Below are positions 6,013-6,198 of a stretch of 6,198 nt of DNA, in pieces (the first letter of the stretch is position 1; each line of letters begins with the position of its first letter). The position numbers were made by a program, and so were the translations under genes. The notes under the pieces are model-generated. The model saw nothing but the letters and a program-made list of their open reading frames with translations, ran no database searches and was not told where the DNA came from. This stretch comes from Candidatus Sulfotelmatobacter sp. (GTDB taxonomy: Bacteria; Acidobacteriota; Terriglobia; Terriglobales; Acidobacteriaceae), in NCBI GenBank assembly GCA_030037575.1, contig JASHRB010000561.1, positions 1-6,198 of the forward strand, written 5' to 3'.

Positions 6013-6198
6013 GTGAACGCAGAAAAAATAGACTTGGAACTGGCCATTCTCATTGCGATCGCCAGCGATCGCTACTTGTTGAACAAAGCGGTGGACGAAG
6101 GATTCCAACCCGAACTACTGCAGTCGTCTCCCGCCCGAGTGGCGGCCGCAGCGCTTATGTCCCTGCGCGAGCAAGGGATTTCCAACATCGATCCGTTG
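6013..6198 (+). CDS. N-terminal part of an unidentified protein, faintly DnaB-helicase-like
   Basis: A GTG-started frame that stays open to the window edge, 62 residues visible. GGGAGG five bases upstream supports the start; the frame has a TGA at 5947-5949, so little extension is possible. The residues are Leu/Ala/Ile/Glu-rich and look helical. The pattern LELAILIAIASD, then GFQPELLQSSPARV, then LREQGISNIDPL recalls the N-terminal domain of replicative DnaB-type helicases, which acts in hexamer assembly and primase contact. This is a weak family resemblance and no ATPase motif is in view, so the product is not named. It stands behind its own fluoride aptamer and should be induced by fluoride. 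A second frame from ATG at 5946 is also open but Arg/Ser-rich and unconvincing. Confidence 0.7.
   Translation, partial: MNAEKIDLELAILIAIASDRYLLNKAVDEGFQPELLQSSPARVAAAALMSLREQGISNIDPL

Noticed and set aside
5819..6016. Plus-strand 65-residue frame starting in the aptamer
   Set aside because: Its first codons are the conserved aptamer bases and the protein is Cys/Arg-rich without a domain; it ends just where the better-supported GTG gene begins.
5857..6108. Minus-strand 83-residue frame opposite the rightward leader
   Set aside because: Cys/Phe-rich with no domain, and antisense to the leader and start of the rightward gene.
5946..6198. Alternative plus-strand frame from ATG at 5946, also open to the edge
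   Set aside because: It becomes Arg/Ser/Gly-rich after about 22 residues, as a shifted frame does, and its ribosome site is weaker than the GGGAGG before GTG at 6013.
1..6198. CRISPR arrays, insertion sequences, tRNA or rRNA genes
   Set aside because: No regularly spaced repeats, transposase motifs, terminal inverted repeats or RNA gene signatures were seen anywhere in the window.

Overview
The window is a compact bacterial locus with coding on almost every base, GC content above half by eye, strong AGGAG-type ribosome binding sites and several non-ATG starts. The phylum cannot be fixed from the sequence. The unifying theme is fluoride response. The evidence is a CrcB/Fluc fluoride channel gene and two fluoride (crcB-motif) riboswitch aptamers, back to back in one intergenic region, each behind its own sigma70-like promoter and pointing outward.

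Leftward (minus strand) operon, in transcription order: promoter (5597-5626), fluoride aptamer (5541-5590), a 697-residue dynamin-like GTPase (3348-5441), CrcB fluoride channel (2916-3293), a 193-residue protein with two CxxC/CxxH modules (2338-2919), a tandem two-domain DUF190 (PII-like) protein (1591-2322), a single-domain DUF190 protein (1226-1594), and a second, different dynamin-like GTPase (1239 down to position 1, cut by the window edge). From crcB onward the genes overlap by 4 or 14 bases or are 15 bases apart, so they very probably form one translationally coupled transcript.

Rightward (plus strand): a TTGACA promoter (5718-5745), a second and better-formed fluoride aptamer (5764-5828), a terminator-like leader structure (5853-5926) and a GTG-started gene (6013 onward, cut by the window edge). 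Its visible 62 residues faintly resemble the N-terminal domain of DnaB-type helicases.

Reading of the whole: when fluoride enters the cell both aptamers should bind it and switch on their transcripts. CrcB exports fluoride. DUF190 proteins are recurrent CrcB neighbours of unknown function with a PII-like fold. The unusual part is a pair of bacterial dynamins and a putative metal-binding protein built into the same fluoride-controlled unit, which suggests a membrane-remodelling or membrane-protection arm of fluoride resistance. The aptamers, CrcB, DUF190 and GTPase assignments rest on visible motifs; the joint function is inference.
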